Translations under genes and position numbers: made by a program
Shown here: one piece after another, positions 33,285 to 42,628 of the stretch
Layout: each line of letters begins with the position of its first letter
How positions within the stretch are numbered: position 1 is the first letter of the stretch
The notes under the pieces: generated by a model
The model's input: the letters and a program-made list of their open reading frames with translations, nothing else
What the model was told of the DNA's origin: nothing
Databases searched by the model: none
Assembly: GCA_029210985.1 (NCBI GenBank)
Contig: JARGFR010000004.1
Coordinates: forward strand, 1 to 51,831
Source of the DNA: Spirochaetaceae bacterium
Lineage (GTDB): Bacteria > Spirochaetota > Spirochaetia > DSM-2461
Reading direction: 5' to 3'
Length of the DNA: 51,831 bases

Positions 33285-35429
33285 ATGACAATGCGAGCAA
33301 AAATTTCTCTGGGATTCGTGAGTATCATCGTCGTTTTCCTGATCGCGGTGGTGATGAGCATCATCTCCCTCAACAGCGCATCGGCGGGGTTTAACGAATA
33401 TCGGGGACTTGCCAGAGATACAAACCTGGCCGGACGCCTTCAAGCCAATATGCTGATGGTTCGTATGAATGCCAAAGATTTCATCATCACAGGCAGCGAT
33501 CAGGATCTCGATCAATTTAACGACTACTATGATTTGATGACTGAATTCATGGCCGAAGCGCAGCGGGATATCCAGAATCCGGAACGAGCGGCCCTCATTG
33601 ACGAAGCCGACGAACTGGTGAAAAAATATAGGGAGGCGTTTCAAGAAGTTCTCGCCGACATCCATGAGATATCCCGACTTCAAGCGGAAACCTTGGATGT
33701 TGTCGGCCCTGAAAATGAGCGTAAACTGACAGCAATCATCAGTTCGGCGGAAGCCGACGGAGACATGGCTGCGGCATACAATGCCTCCCATGCTCTCCGT
33801 TCCCTGCTGCTGGCCCGACTCTATTCGGCGAAATTTATCAGCACCAGCGATAAGGATGCAGCCAAAAGAGTGGGAGAGGAATTCCAACTGGTTGAGGGTT
33901 ATTACAGGACACTGAATGAACAGCTGCAGAACCAGAATCGACGGAACCTCCTGGGCGAGGCCCAGGAACTGACCGCCGCCTATCTGTCTACCTTCAATTA
34001 CGTTGAAAAAATTATACTGGAGCGTGATTCGGATATTACCGGTACGCTTGATGTTCTGGGTCCTGAAATTGCTCAAGATGTCGAGGATGTCAAGCTGTCG
34101 GTGATGGCCGATCAAGATGTTCTTGGCCCGCGTCTGCAGGCGGAGAACTCCCGTACCATCACCATGGTGACCGGATTAAGTATTGCTGCCGTTATTTTGG
34201 GTATCATCGTCGCACTGATTACCATCACCAGCATCCTGAAACAACTCGGTGCTGATCCGGCGATGCTGAAATCCATTATGGAAGATGTCGCAAAGGGTAA
34301 GCTCGATTTAGCCAATAACGACAGCAAGAATCCCAAGGGAGTTTACGCTTCGGTCATCCGCATGCTGAATGCTCTGAAAGAGAAAGTTGCTTCGGTAGAA
34401 CGAATGGCCGAACGCGACCTGACCGTGGATATCGTCGTGGCCAGTGATGAGGATGTCCTCGGTAATAGCCTGGTGACCATGAAAAGGAATCTGAACGATC
34501 TGCTGGGCCAGGTTGCCACAGCATCCGAACAGGTGAATGTCGGGAGCAATCAGATTTCCCAGACCAGTCAGCAGCTCAGTCAGGGGGCGGTTGAGCAGGC
34601 GGCCAGCGTCGAACAGATCAGCGCATCGGTCACCGAGGTGAACAGCCAGTCGGATGAGAATGCCAAGAGCGCAGCCGACGCCACGGATATCGCTTCAACA
34701 GCTGTCGCAAAGGCCAGAGAAGGCAATGATTTCATGCAGCAGCTGGTGTCGGCCATGGGAAGAATCAATACGTCGAGTGATGAGATTAATAAAATCGTCA
34801 AAGTGATCGACGACATTGCCTTCCAGATCAACCTCCTGGCACTCAATGCCAATGTCGAAGCGGCCCGGGCAGGCAAATACGGAAAGGGATTTGCAGTCGT
34901 GGCCGAGGAGGTCCGGACCCTCGCGACACGAAGTGCGGATGCCGTCAAAGAGACTGCCGCTATGGTGGAAGAAAGCAAATCCGCAATAACGACCGGAAAT
35001 GAAATGGCTGAGATTACCGCAAAGTCACTGAAGGAAATTGTTGACGGAGTGGACAGTGTCTCAAGCATGCTCGCGGAAATTTCAATGGCCAGCCGCCAGC
35101 AGTCAAAAGGAGTCGGTGAGATTTCCAGCGGATTGGAACAGATTGAGAAAGTGACCCAGGATAACTCGGCCAGTGCGGAAGAGAGTGCCGCGGCGTCTGA
35201 AGAACTGGCGTCCCAGGCGAATCAGCTGTCCGCGATGATCGGTCAGTTCCTTTTGGAGAGCCGGGTGACTCCCAAATCGTCGGCAGCGCCGACATCTCCG
35301 TTGGCCAGACCTGCCGTCACAGCTATGAATCGTCCGTCGACTCGGAGTCCTATCGGTATTGAAATGAAATCCAAATCGCCTGCATCCGCATCGATACATC
35401 TGGATGATGACGATTTCGGCAACTTCTGA
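33285..35429 (+). CDS. Methyl-accepting chemotaxis protein with HBM-type sensor
   Basis: This 714-residue chemoreceptor has a membrane helix at about 8-30 and a periplasmic helical bimodular (HBM-like) ligand domain of about 250 residues. A second helix lies at about 288-315, with a linker (HAMP-like) region to about 400 and a long methyl-accepting coiled coil. The conserved hairpin tip reads [21 protein letters not shown] (about 507-527). It ends in DDDDFGNF, an acidic tail with aromatic residues common in such receptors. It senses a small organic ligand and controls CheA. ATG at 33285 follows TTAGGAG. A 149-nt gap separates it from the signalling operon, so it likely has its own promoter. 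Confidence 0.94.
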   Translation: MTMRAKISLGFVSIIVVFLIAVVMSIISLNSASAGFNEYRGLARDTNLAGRLQANMLMVRMNAKDFIITGSDQDLDQFNDYYDLMTEFMAEAQRDIQNPERAALIDEADELVKKYREAFQEVLADIHEISRLQAETLDVVGPENERKLTAIISSAEADGDMAAAYNASHALRSLLLARLYSAKFISTSDKDAAKRVGEEFQLVEGYYRTLNEQLQNQNRRNLLGEAQELTAAYLSTFNYVEKIILERDSDITGTLDVLGPEIAQDVEDVKLSVMADQDVLGPRLQAENSRTITMVTGLSIAAVILGIIVALITITSILKQLGADPAMLKSIMEDVAKGKLDLANNDSKNPKGVYASVIRMLNALKEKVASVERMAERDLTVDIVVASDEDVLGNSLVTMKRNLNDLLGQVATASEQVNVGSNQISQTSQQLSQGAVEQAASVEQISASVTEVNSQSDENAKSAADATDIASTAVAKAREGNDFMQQLVSAMGRINTSSDEINKIVKVIDDIAFQINLLALNANVEAARAGKYGKGFAVVAEEVRTLATRSADAVKETAAMVEESKSAITTGNEMAEITAKSLKEIVDGVDSVSSMLAEISMASRQQSKGVGEISSGLEQIEKVTQDNSASAEESAAASEELASQANQLSAMIGQFLLESRVTPKSSAAPTSPLARPAVTAMNRPSTRSPIGIEMKSKSPASASIHLDDDDFGNF

Positions 35430-35499
35430 AAAGAAACGGAGATTTAGGAGCCCATCAGATTTTATCATTCTTATCGATTGTCATAGGTAGTACAATCAA

Positions 35500-35534
35500 A
35501 TGTATGGCGTCGTTGTATCCACGACGCCATACAT
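35500..35534. repeat. Perfect 14-bp hairpin between the chemoreceptor and kinase genes
   Basis: ATGTATGGCGTCGT (35500-35513) pairs perfectly with ACGACGCCATACAT (35521-35534) around the loop TGTATCC. No T-run follows on either strand. It ends 15 nt before the kinase start and abuts that gene's ribosome binding region, so it could act as a transcript-processing element, an attenuator, or an operator palindrome. Confidence 0.75.
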
Positions 35535-35549
35535 AAGGATGAGGTCCCG

Positions 35550-37304
35550 ATGGTGGACAAGAGAAAGAACATCGTTTCAATCGCTGCGGTTCTGCTGATT
35601 ATCATTCTTCTTCTGTCGACAATTTCGTTCAACGAAACATCCCCAATATCACGGAATATAAGAATCGTGCTGGGACTGGGCTTTTTTGTGATTTCCACAG
35701 CACTCATCGTATTTGGCAGCCGATATATCATTCACCATTTCGACAGCCAAGAACGCAGCGGCCGAACCATGATTCGCCAGCTGGAAGAACGGATAACCTA
35801 CTATCAGGGAATTAACGATTCGAACCTGACCGGCTATCTTGTATTCGACAGATTTCACTTCCACATTATCGACGCCAATACGGTATCATCCATCATTCTC
35901 GGAATAGCCCGAGACGCCCTGATCGGTACCGACATTCGAGAGCTATTTCATGATATCCGATGGCCGGAGAACGAGCTGCCGTTCCATCAGTCCGAATTGC
36001 AATATTCCACCGAAAGCGGATCGGTTATCACCATACTCGCGTCCATGGCGCAGCTGGAATCACATAAACATCAGCTGGCCGTTCTCAGTTTCACCGACAT
36101 CAGCAATCGGGTCAAAATCGAACAGGCTCTTAAAGAATCCCGTACCCGCTACCACAACCTCTTCCACAGCATCCCCATAGGACTCTACCAGTCCACCAAA
36201 GAGGGCCTGCTCGTTGAAGCCAATAGCCGCCTTGCCGATATTCTCGGTTTCCCGGACGTATCGACACTGCTCACCACCCCGACCTTTAAACTCTTCGAAG
36301 ATGAACGAGACAGAGAAGAATTGATCGGTCTGCTGGAATCCGCCGACGGTATGGTCGTGAAAGAAACGAAACTCAGGCGTTATTCCGGATCATCGATTTG
36401 GGCACGCATCACCACTCATGCAGTATTGGAAACACAATCCGACACTCGGTATTTTGAAGGAGCGATCGAAGATATTACCGAAGAGAAAAACCGGGAAATC
36501 GAAGAGGAAATCATCGACAAGCTGGCCTCCCGATCTTTGCGTATGGATACAGTCGGAAAGCTCGCCGGCGGTTTGGCTCACGAATTCAACAACATCCTGG
36601 CAGCCATGAAACTCCGCATTAACGTTTGTCGAATCAATGACAAGGCCGGTTCGAACACCTCCGATCTGGACTATTTCGATGGAGCCATAGACCGGGCCAA
36701 TTCCTACGTCGAAGGCTTGCTGGCTGCCGCCGGAGATCCGCCGGAAGACCCGATCATCGCGGACATCAACACCATTGTCATGTCGGTACTGGACACCTTA
36801 CCCCATATCGAAGGAAAATCGATCGAACAGACAACATTCCTCTCGTCCGAACCTCTTTGCGTTCGGGTGAGTGCGGAGCAAATAACATTTGTTCTGACCG
36901 AACTCCTTCAAAACGCGGCTCAGGCCGTACACAGCAAGGGCAAAAGTACCGGCAAAATCACCATACTCACCGCCAGAAAAACCCCGGGTCGGGTGATGTC
37001 CGGTGTTATTCCCTTTTATAATGAACCGCATGCTTCCATCACCGTGCAGGACAACGGTTGCGGGATGCCGCCCGAGATTGTGGATAGAGTTTTTGAACCC
37101 TTCTTTACAACCCAGGAATTCGGACAAAATCGCGGTTTGGGCCTCACGAGAGTCTATGGTATCATCCGCCAGCACAAAGGCGGCATCACCATCCACAGCA
37201 AACCCGGCATTGGAACTACGGCTATGGTATTCCTGCCGCTCATCAGCGGAAACGAGCGGCCAGTCTATGCAGCTGCTCCACCTCAAGACGATGATATTTC
37301 ATGA
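35550..37304 (+). CDS. Membrane histidine kinase with two PAS-like domains
   Basis: This 584-residue kinase has two N-terminal helices (about 7-25 and 38-60) with a very short periplasmic loop and two PAS-like domains (about 85-190 and 200-312). HisKA carries His344 in GGLAHEFNN, and the HATPase domain (about 430-570) has LLQNAAQAV, DNGCGMP and NRGLGLTRV. There is no receiver. GAGG 5 nt before ATG 35550 sets the start. It follows the chemoreceptor in the same direction behind a strong hairpin. The C-terminus overlaps the convergent aldolase gene by 62 nt. Confidence 0.92.
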   Translation: MVDKRKNIVSIAAVLLIIILLLSTISFNETSPISRNIRIVLGLGFFVISTALIVFGSRYIIHHFDSQERSGRTMIRQLEERITYYQGINDSNLTGYLVFDRFHFHIIDANTVSSIILGIARDALIGTDIRELFHDIRWPENELPFHQSELQYSTESGSVITILASMAQLESHKHQLAVLSFTDISNRVKIEQALKESRTRYHNLFHSIPIGLYQSTKEGLLVEANSRLADILGFPDVSTLLTTPTFKLFEDERDREELIGLLESADGMVVKETKLRRYSGSSIWARITTHAVLETQSDTRYFEGAIEDITEEKNREIEEEIIDKLASRSLRMDTVGKLAGGLAHEFNNILAAMKLRINVCRINDKAGSNTSDLDYFDGAIDRANSYVEGLLAAAGDPPEDPIIADINTIVMSVLDTLPHIEGKSIEQTTFLSSEPLCVRVSAEQITFVLTELLQNAAQAVHSKGKSTGKITILTARKTPGRVMSGVIPFYNEPHASITVQDNGCGMPPEIVDRVFEPFFTTQEFGQNRGLGLTRVYGIIRQHKGGITIHSKPGIGTTAMVFLPLISGNERPVYAAAPPQDDDIS

Positions 37305-38154
37305 AACTTTCCGGGTTCCGGGATCGGGTTGTCAGACCGAATGGGACTCCCTCAAGATTTAAATGATATTTGGCATTGACCGGGTAACATTGCAGCTCGA
37401 TCACCGATGCAAGACCTAGAAAATCCATCAGTCTCTCGGCCCGCTCATCGTCGATGACCCAATCCCGGCAGAGGCTCACATACAGATGCGGATGGAAATT
37501 CGCCATAACTCCGCTGTAACCTGCCGCGCCGGCACGCAGTGAACCAAGCAGAGTCGGGGCATTGGCGTTGTACAGCTTTAATCTTGTCCCTTTGACGGCC
37601 GTCAGACGAGCGGTAATCTGATCCGGATCGCAGCAGGTATCCTTGAGGAAGCTGTAGCGTCCGGTTTGGGCGCAGCGTGCTAGGAGTTCCGGCGTAAAGA
37701 GTCGTTTATATGGATACGGACACTCATAGAATCCCAGAGGAATGTCGTCTGGAAGTTGAGAAACCAGTTTCTCCAGATTATCAAACCAGATATCGTCATC
37801 CTCGTCAGCGGCGGCGATGCGATTTGTCACCAGGACGACGGCTTTGGGGTTCAGATCGGCCATAGCCGTCAGTTCATCCACCTGATCGTCAAAACCATCG
37901 CTGACATGGCCGGAAAGAATTACCGGAATTTTCCCGTCAGCCGCTTCCATGGTGGCCTCGGCCAATTCATTCCGTTCTTGGCGGTTGAGATAAAACATCT
38001 CGCTGGATTGACATACGCCGAATACACCGGCGACCCCGGCTTGAGCATAGTAGTCAATCAGAGCTTTTAATGCTTGGATGTCGATCGTACCGTCATCACG
38101 GAATGGAGTGACAGCTGTGGGCCATACTCCGTTTGCCAAGGTGTTGCGGCTCAT
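37243..38154 (-). CDS. DHDPS/NAL-family (DapA-like) aldolase
   Basis: This 303-residue TIM-barrel enzyme of class I aldolase type has Schiff-base Lys171 in FLKDTC and catalytic Tyr143 in LGFYECPYP. The usual GTTGE substrate loop is replaced by VCQSSE (about 47-52), so it is unlikely to be the lysine-pathway DapA and more likely cleaves a keto acid from sugar-acid breakdown. It is the last gene of the sulfatase/TRAP operon, overlapping the URO-D-like gene by 4 nt, which supports a catabolic role producing pyruvate plus an aldehyde. Its 3' end overlaps the convergent kinase gene. Confidence 0.88.
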   Translation of the reverse strand: MSRNTLANGVWPTAVTPFRDDGTIDIQALKALIDYYAQAGVAGVFGVCQSSEMFYLNRQERNELAEATMEAADGKIPVILSGHVSDGFDDQVDELTAMADLNPKAVVLVTNRIAAADEDDDIWFDNLEKLVSQLPDDIPLGFYECPYPYKRLFTPELLARCAQTGRYSFLKDTCCDPDQITARLTAVKGTRLKLYNANAPTLLGSLRAGAAGYSGVMANFHPHLYVSLCRDWVIDDERAERLMDFLGLASVIELQCYPVNAKYHLNLEGVPFGLTTRSRNPESFMKYHRLEVEQLHRLAARFR

Positions 38155-39227
38155 CTATCACTCCTTCCAGACAAGACATTTTCATCGGCCAGGACGACAT
38201 CGCACGGGGCAAAATCTCTTGCGATGCGTTCCAAGTCGGCTGCAATTTCGTTTTCATTTTTTTCCACCAGCCATACCGGGCTGTAGAGGACGGCTCGACG
38301 GGTTTCGGGAAACAGTGATCGAATTCCGGCCAGATCGGCAGCAGGTCCTGTATCAAAGTATCCCATGTTCTCTATCCCCGTGAGATATTCCGCATAAGGT
38401 GAAGCATCCCAATTGCATGTATGAATACCAAACCGCTTGTACTCTCTGGAGAGAGCCTGATCCAGAGGAAGCAGGAATTCGGCATACTGCTCGGGCCTGA
38501 GCATGTTGATGACGCAATTGCTCATCGACAAAAGATTGATGTGAAAGCCGGATGAGCGCTGCCGCGCCTGGATTCGTTTAGAGACGGCACCGATCAGCCC
38601 GGCGATACGGCGAAAGAATATCCTGGTGAATTCCGGGTCGTCGTAGAGATCGAGAAAAATGTCCTGCCCTCCGAGCTTCATGGCCACATTTAATATGCCT
38701 TGATAGTTAAGATAACCGGGAATGATGCCGAACTTCTCTTCCAATCGATCCATCTGCTTCATCAGGTCTATATAGAGCTTGTGTTGATCGAGAAATACAT
38801 CGTAATCCCCGTTCGGCAGAGGAACCGGCGTTGCGGAGATTTCATCTTTGGAAAGCTTACGACCGCCGGCGGCATCCGGCCAATCGTCCACACGATAATC
38901 CAATTCCAATCCGAACAAACCTGAAATGAGCATTATCCCATACACACCGCTGATGGTGACGCAGGATGGATCAGGATCTCCGGAAGGCACAAAAAATGGA
39001 ACCTCGGGAAAGCATTCATGAAGGTGGGCCTTCATCGCCGTGAGAGAATGAAATCGCACATCGGCGTCCTGATGCCAGGATTCGGAAAAATCAATTCCAA
39101 GCCGGTCTCTAAACCATCGGGGTGTGAACCCGAGTGAGACCCGCATTGATGATTCGGATCCGTCACAGGGCTCCCGTGTTGCGGGAGCACCGAGCGGAAT
39201 ATGATTTCTCAGTCCCGGTATATTCAT
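38151..39227 (-). CDS. URO-D superfamily protein
   Basis: This 358-residue protein belongs to the uroporphyrinogen decarboxylase/cobalamin-dependent methyltransferase superfamily, with a barrel-like pattern and the HTC segment in GIHTCNWDASPY that in methyltransferase members helps bind zinc. Heme synthesis is unlikely given its operon with a sulfatase and TRAP transporter. It may transfer a methyl group from the substrate to a corrinoid carrier, although no corrinoid protein is encoded nearby. The start overlaps the sulfatase stop by 4 nt, with GGAGG upstream. Confidence 0.75.
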   Translation of the reverse strand: MNIPGLRNHIPLGAPATREPCDGSESSMRVSLGFTPRWFRDRLGIDFSESWHQDADVRFHSLTAMKAHLHECFPEVPFFVPSGDPDPSCVTISGVYGIMLISGLFGLELDYRVDDWPDAAGGRKLSKDEISATPVPLPNGDYDVFLDQHKLYIDLMKQMDRLEEKFGIIPGYLNYQGILNVAMKLGGQDIFLDLYDDPEFTRIFFRRIAGLIGAVSKRIQARQRSSGFHINLLSMSNCVINMLRPEQYAEFLLPLDQALSREYKRFGIHTCNWDASPYAEYLTGIENMGYFDTGPAADLAGIRSLFPETRRAVLYSPVWLVEKNENEIAADLERIARDFAPCDVVLADENVLSGRSDR

Positions 39228-40741
39228 TGGGTCGGCCTCCGGAAATTGTTGATTTTCTGACTTTCCAATGGCCGTGCATCGCCCCCGCGTGATCCGAGGT
39301 TCATTTCAGCGCGGGCGATCTCATCCAGTAATTCTTCCGTGAGCTTTCGCCTGATACCAGCCGCGGCGGCATCGTCTGCCAGGTTGCACAATTCATTCGG
39401 ATCATCGGCCAGATTGAAGAGCTGGATGCTAGGGAGCGATGCCGAATCGCCCTGCCGACGGTGATACCAGTTCAGCTTCCAATCCCCCCGACGAATCATC
39501 GTGGCATGAATGGGCGGGTCCCAGTATTCACCCCGGTCGTTGATTCCGGTGTTTCGATAGAGACAGGTGACCCTCTCCCGGGATGCCTGCCTCCCTTGAG
39601 CCAGGGCCGCCAGATCCCTGGAGTCCACGTCCTCCTCGTCGGTCAGGGAGTCGGCGCCTCCAGCCGCGTTCATGACGGTCATGGCCAGATCACGCAGCTG
39701 TACCGGTGCGTCAATTCGTTTTCCGGGATCCAAAAACCCCGGCCACCGGAGGATGAGGGGCACTCGGACGCTGGGTTCGTAGAAGAATGCCCCTTTCACA
39801 TAGAGTCCATGATCGCCCAGCATGTCACCGTGGTCGCTGGTGAAGATGACCAGGGTTTGGTCTGCCTGTCCTGATTCTTCAAGAACACTCAGAACTCTAC
39901 CAACTTCATCGTCCAGAAGCACAAGGCTGGCGGCATATCCCCTGCGCATGTCTTCAACATCTTGGTCTGTCAAATTGGCGGATGCACCCAGATAGGAATG
40001 CTCCAGTTCGGCTCGAATGCCCGGGATATTCGTGTCGAGCAGGCCAGGATCGGCAATGGGAACCGCCGGACTTCCTACTCTCTCCCGGAAGCCGGGAGGT
40101 GCATCGTCGTACGGATTGTGAGGATCGAATACACTCATTAGACAGAACCACGGCGATTCGTTCCGGCCCTGGCTGTCCAGAAAGGACATCGTCCTCTCGG
40201 CAGCCCAGCGGGTGAAGCTGTATTCCTGGGGCATAACCCCAATATCCCGCCCTTTTGTTTGCAGGCGGGCATAGAAATCCGGGGCTTTGTTCTTCAACCA
40301 TCGGCCGTAGCCGTTCAGAGGCGAGTCCAGGGAAACGGCGGCTTCCATACACCATTCATAGATGTCAAATCCATCCCTGGGATGTCGCCTCGTCTCTTCC
40401 TCGATTCGCCCCGACAGATGCCATTTGCCGAACAGCGCTGTCGAATAACCGGCCTCCCTCAGCAGGTAGGGAAAAGGAGTCTGATCCTCCGGAAGAAGAT
40501 CATGCAGACGATATACGCCGTGACCGGGCAATGCTTTACCGGTAAAAAGACTCGCCCGGGAAGGAGTACAGATAGGATTATCGCAGTAGCAGGTGTCGAA
40601 CAGAACCCCCTCGGCGGCCAGGCGATCCAGATTGGGCGTTTCATATCCCTGAGCACCGGTGACGCTGAGAGAATCCCAACGCTGCTGATCTGTCATTATC
40701 ATCAGGATGTTGGGGCGCTCTCCCCCTTTCGGCGCGTCCAT
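39224..40741 (-). CDS. Cytosolic sulfatase, Cys-type
   Basis: This 505-residue alkaline-phosphatase-superfamily sulfatase has metal-binding Asp18 in MTDQQ, the formylglycine motif CTPSRASLFTG starting at Cys58, HLS in FGKWHLSG, and DHGDMLGDHGLY (near 310). It hydrolyses an organic sulfate ester. There is no signal peptide, so it should work in the cytoplasm on an imported substrate. Cys58 must be converted to formylglycine by a maturation enzyme, and none is encoded in this window. It overlaps the transporter subunit upstream and the URO-D-like gene downstream, so import and desulfation are coupled. Confidence 0.93.
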   Translation of the reverse strand: MDAPKGGERPNILMIMTDQQRWDSLSVTGAQGYETPNLDRLAAEGVLFDTCYCDNPICTPSRASLFTGKALPGHGVYRLHDLLPEDQTPFPYLLREAGYSTALFGKWHLSGRIEEETRRHPRDGFDIYEWCMEAAVSLDSPLNGYGRWLKNKAPDFYARLQTKGRDIGVMPQEYSFTRWAAERTMSFLDSQGRNESPWFCLMSVFDPHNPYDDAPPGFRERVGSPAVPIADPGLLDTNIPGIRAELEHSYLGASANLTDQDVEDMRRGYAASLVLLDDEVGRVLSVLEESGQADQTLVIFTSDHGDMLGDHGLYVKGAFFYEPSVRVPLILRWPGFLDPGKRIDAPVQLRDLAMTVMNAAGGADSLTDEEDVDSRDLAALAQGRQASRERVTCLYRNTGINDRGEYWDPPIHATMIRRGDWKLNWYHRRQGDSASLPSIQLFNLADDPNELCNLADDAAAAGIRRKLTEELLDEIARAEMNLGSRGGDARPLESQKINNFRRPTQ

Positions 40742-42039
40742 CAGTATCGACCGATCAGCCGCGGCAGGATCAACACGATGTCGGGCACGAAGGTCACCAA
40801 AACCAAAACAATCAGCATCGCAATAAGCATGGGGAAGATTTCTTTTATAATCCCCCTGATGGGGGCGCCGGAAATTCCCGAGACAATGAAGAGCAGCATC
40901 CCGAAGGGCGGTGTCGATAAACCAATCATCATATTCAGAACCACGACGACACCGAAATGAATCAAATCAATACCCAGCCCCTGAACAAGAGGCAGTACCA
41001 TGGGGATGAATACAACGGTGATGGTGGAGGTGTCGATGAACATTCCCAGCAGCAGGAATACGATGTTGATGAGCAGAAGAAGAAGGGCCCTGCTGGAGGT
41101 GACCGACAGCAGAAAGTTGGCGGCTATCTGAGGTATGTGCTCTCTTGCAACGATGAAAGAGAACGTAAAGGCACATCCGACAATCAGAGAAAGGGTTCCG
41201 GTTGTCTTCACTGTATCTCGAACCGCCCGCCACAGAGATTTGGGCCCCAATGCCCTGTAAATGAAAGCGGCGACGATGATGGCGTAGAGGGACGCTAGTG
41301 CACCGGCTTCGGTGGGCGTGACGATACCCGAATAGATTCCTCCCAAAAGAACTATTACCGAGAAGAGTGCCGGAAATGCCTTGATGGTGACGGCGATCAT
41401 GTCCCTGAGGATGAGTTTCTCACCTTTGGGATAGTTGCGTTTATTGGCTACCCAAGCGATGTAGATCATCAGGGCTGCACCGATAAGCAATCCGGGAATC
41501 ATTCCACCCAGAAAAAGGTTTCCGATAGATGCTCCCGAGAGCATGGCGTAGAAAATCATGGGAATACTTGGAGGGAAAACGGGGCCTATAGTGGCGCTGG
41601 CCGCGGTGACCGCACAGCTGAAGTCTTCCTCGTAGCCGTGCTCCTTCATGGCTTTAATTTCCATCAAGCCCAAGCCGGACGCATCGGCCACCGCCGAACC
41701 GGTCATGCCGGAGAAGATGATGGATGCGACGACATTCACATGTCCCAGGCCGCCCTTCCTCCGACCCACCAGGACATTGGCGAATCGGAATATCATGTCG
41801 GTGATTTTTCCTGAATTCATCACCTGAGCCATAAAGACGAAGAGCGGAACCGCAATGATGATGTACTTCGCTTCCAGATTGGTCAGCACTTTTTCAGCGA
41901 ACATGGAAATATCAGCTCCGGCACCCGGTGCCGCCAAGAGGTAGAAAATGCTGGTCATCAACATTCCTGGGGCGATGGGGAGCCGAAGAACGAAGATGGC
42001 AATGAATCCGGCGAAGAAGACCAAGAGAGCCCAGTTCAT
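40741..42039 (-). CDS. dctM: TRAP transporter large permease subunit (DctM)
   Basis: This 432-residue inner-membrane protein has about twelve helices typical of DctM: GSAVADASGLG (about 115-125), SATIGPVFPPSIPMI (about 148-162) and the mirrored STPPFGMLLF (about 385-395). It forms the translocation channel with DctQ and uses a sodium gradient to import carboxylates or similar anions delivered by DctP. Its start overlaps the dctQ stop and its stop overlaps the sulfatase start. Confidence 0.95.
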   Translation of the reverse strand: MNWALLVFFAGFIAIFVLRLPIAPGMLMTSIFYLLAAPGAGADISMFAEKVLTNLEAKYIIIAVPLFVFMAQVMNSGKITDMIFRFANVLVGRRKGGLGHVNVVASIIFSGMTGSAVADASGLGLMEIKAMKEHGYEEDFSCAVTAASATIGPVFPPSIPMIFYAMLSGASIGNLFLGGMIPGLLIGAALMIYIAWVANKRNYPKGEKLILRDMIAVTIKAFPALFSVIVLLGGIYSGIVTPTEAGALASLYAIIVAAFIYRALGPKSLWRAVRDTVKTTGTLSLIVGCAFTFSFIVAREHIPQIAANFLLSVTSSRALLLLLINIVFLLLGMFIDTSTITVVFIPMVLPLVQGLGIDLIHFGVVVVLNMMIGLSTPPFGMLLFIVSGISGAPIRGIIKEIFPMLIAMLIVLVLVTFVPDIVLILPRLIGRY

Positions 42040-42539
42040 AAGTCCGCCTCGTCCCGATGGGTCAACAGTCGCATGTCTTTCCAGACATCCACGGCAAAAC
42101 GACCGATCATCACAGCTATGAAAATGATAAACGGAAAGAATGCAATGTCATATGAGATGCCGAGAATGGTGGATTTTTTAAAACCCATGAAGAGCACATA
42201 ATCCAAAGCCGGCCAGAAACCGATGATGAAGGCAATACAAATGAGTGAATTTCCCGCCACCCGAACCCATATTTGAGTTCTGGGCTTGTAGCTGTCATAC
42301 AGCAGGGTGAATTTCACATGGGACGAAAGCCGCTTGGCGTAGAGTGCTCCCAGCAGTGCCGTCCAGATGAAGCCGAAAATGGTGAGTTCATACGTCCATA
42401 CTTGAGGATCATTCAGAACATAGCGACTGAAAATCTGGATGATGAACGAAATGAACATCATAGCAAAACTGACGCTGGGGATATATATTTCTATTAAATC
42501 CAGCAGGAATCCACCGACTCTGCGGGGAATCGACGCCAT
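42036..42539 (-). CDS. dctQ: TRAP transporter small permease subunit (DctQ)
   Basis: This 167-residue membrane protein has four helices. The segment FSRYVLNDPQVWTYELTIFGFIW (about 37-59) matches the DctQ signature region. It pairs with DctM. A GC-rich hairpin between dctP and this gene may lower its expression relative to the binding protein. Confidence 0.92.
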   Translation of the reverse strand: MASIPRRVGGFLLDLIEIYIPSVSFAMMFISFIIQIFSRYVLNDPQVWTYELTIFGFIWTALLGALYAKRLSSHVKFTLLYDSYKPRTQIWVRVAGNSLICIAFIIGFWPALDYVLFMGFKKSTILGISYDIAFFPFIIFIAVMIGRFAVDVWKDMRLLTHRDEADL

Positions 42540-42566
42540 TCGACACCTCCGGGTTGTTGAAGTTGG

Positions 42567-42590
42567 GGACCCGGCCGCAAGACCGGGTCC
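42567..42590 (-). repeat. Intercistronic GC-rich hairpin between dctP and dctQ
   Basis: GGACCCGG and CCGGGTCC pair in a perfect 8-bp stem with an 8-nt loop, 38 nt after the dctP stop. On the transcribed (minus) strand no T-run follows. Hairpins here are common in binding-protein transporters, where they protect the upstream message from decay or cause partial termination, so that binding protein exceeds permease. Confidence 0.65.
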
Positions 42591-42628
42591 AATGTCTTAA
42601 TAGTACAGTCCGAAATGGTTCGGATAAC

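Noticed and set aside
33267-34115. 282-residue minus-strand frame
   Set aside because: It is antisense to the sensor domain of the chemoreceptor gene and has no support.
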